This document shows positions 5,578-5,874 of a stretch of DNA of 5,874 nucleotides, one piece after another. A program made the position numbers and the translations under genes. The stretch lies in assembly GCA_028293775.1 (NCBI GenBank), contig JAQGOD010000090.1, positions 1 to 5,874 of the forward strand. The letters are read 5' to 3'. Below the pieces are notes generated by a model. It was not told where the DNA came from. It ran no database searches and was given only the letters and a program-made list of their open reading frames with translations. Each line of letters opens with the position of its first letter. Positions within the stretch are counted from its first letter, which is position 1. Origin of the DNA: Gammaproteobacteria bacterium (lineage in GTDB: Bacteria > Pseudomonadota > Gammaproteobacteria > Steroidobacterales > Steroidobacteraceae).

Positions 5578-5874
5578 ATTCGCCCGCGCATCACGTTCGA
5601 GCGGGCCCGCAGCAGTTCCCGGACCACTTGGGGTGCGAATTCGTGCCACTCGAGACCTACCTTGTGGTCAAGCTTGCGCACGACATGCGCGAGAACCGTC
5701 TGCGAGCGATTCGACGGCGGAGGCAAATGAATCGTCACCTCGACGAGGGTATGCAGCCGCAGGTCGGGCGCGGCTTCCATCAGCGCGCCGATCGGGCTCA
5801 AGTTATTGATGCGCCCATCGATTACGCGCATGGGCTGTGGAGCTACCTGAACCGTTATGGTGACCGCCAAGCGT
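5574..5874 (-). CDS. PilZ-domain protein (5' end probably outside the window)
   Basis: 98 residues can be read from a TTG at 5870, and the frame stays open to the edge, so the true start is probably upstream. The visible part has the PilZ signature (D/N)xSxxG as NLSPIG (23-28 counted from that TTG), in 'GRINNLSPIGALMEA', then the beta-barrel strands 'lhtlVEVTIHLP', 'qtVLAHVVRKLDHKVGLEWHEF' and a C-terminal helix 'QVVRELLRARS'. PilZ domains bind cyclic di-GMP through an RxxxR motif 20-30 residues before NxSxxG. The codon just before the TTG (5873-5871) encodes Arg and could be the second Arg of that motif, with the first beyond the edge. Binding therefore cannot be confirmed here. PilZ single-domain proteins act in motility, surface attachment or polysaccharide control. 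The TAA (5576-5574) overlaps the TAG of the opposite gene, leaving no room for a terminator. Confidence 0.85.
   Translation of the reverse strand, partial: RLAVTITVQVAPQPMRVIDGRINNLSPIGALMEAAPDLRLHTLVEVTIHLPPPSNRSQTVLAHVVRKLDHKVGLEWHEFAPQVVRELLRARSNVMRGRI

Noticed and set aside
4906..5649. A 247-codon open frame on the minus strand opposite the pseudouridine synthase
   Set aside because: It covers the well-supported synthase in antisense and overlaps the PilZ gene, and its translation matches no family I recognise. Long antisense frames are common in GC-rich DNA.

Overview
This GC-rich window carries six protein-coding genes, two of them cut by the window edges. The gene types (RsuA-family pseudouridine synthase, PilZ protein, cyclic-nucleotide-binding protein, SPFH membrane protein, Hanks-type kinase), the base composition and the tight gene packing suggest a free-living proteobacterium, perhaps a gammaproteobacterium. 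No rRNA, tRNA, mobile element or CRISPR array is visible, so this placement is an inference and does not reach genus level.

Layout. Minus strand, 1-140: the first 46 codons of a cyclic-nucleotide-binding-domain protein. A 107-bp gap follows. Minus strand, 248-2898: a two-gene unit read right to left. It has a membrane-anchored SPFH/Band 7 (prohibitin/stomatin-like) protein with a long coiled coil, then a probably exported protein of unknown function with a bacterial SH3-like domain. The second gene starts on a GTG inside the stop region of the first (GTGA overlap). Positions 2899-3157 are a 259-bp divergent intergenic region, the most regulatory-looking part of the window. It holds an 11-bp perfect inverted repeat and four copies of the hexamer TTATGG (counting both orientations). 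Plus strand, 3158-5577: a second coupled pair. It has a Ser/Thr protein kinase with one transmembrane helix and an extracytoplasmic Calx-beta-like domain, then an RsuA/RluB/E/F-type rRNA pseudouridine synthase joined by an ATGA overlap. Minus strand, 5574 to the right edge: a PilZ-domain protein converging on the synthase, with overlapping stop codons (TTAG).

How the parts may work together (inference). The two divergent units could share control through the 2899-3157 region. One unit builds a membrane scaffold plus an envelope protein. The other encodes an envelope-sensing kinase coupled to an RNA-modifying enzyme. The kinase could carry a signal from outside the membrane to a cytoplasmic target. 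The most unusual points are the kinase-TM-Calx-beta architecture, its coupling to a ribosomal RNA modification enzyme, and the structured shared regulatory region. None of this amounts to proof of a new system.
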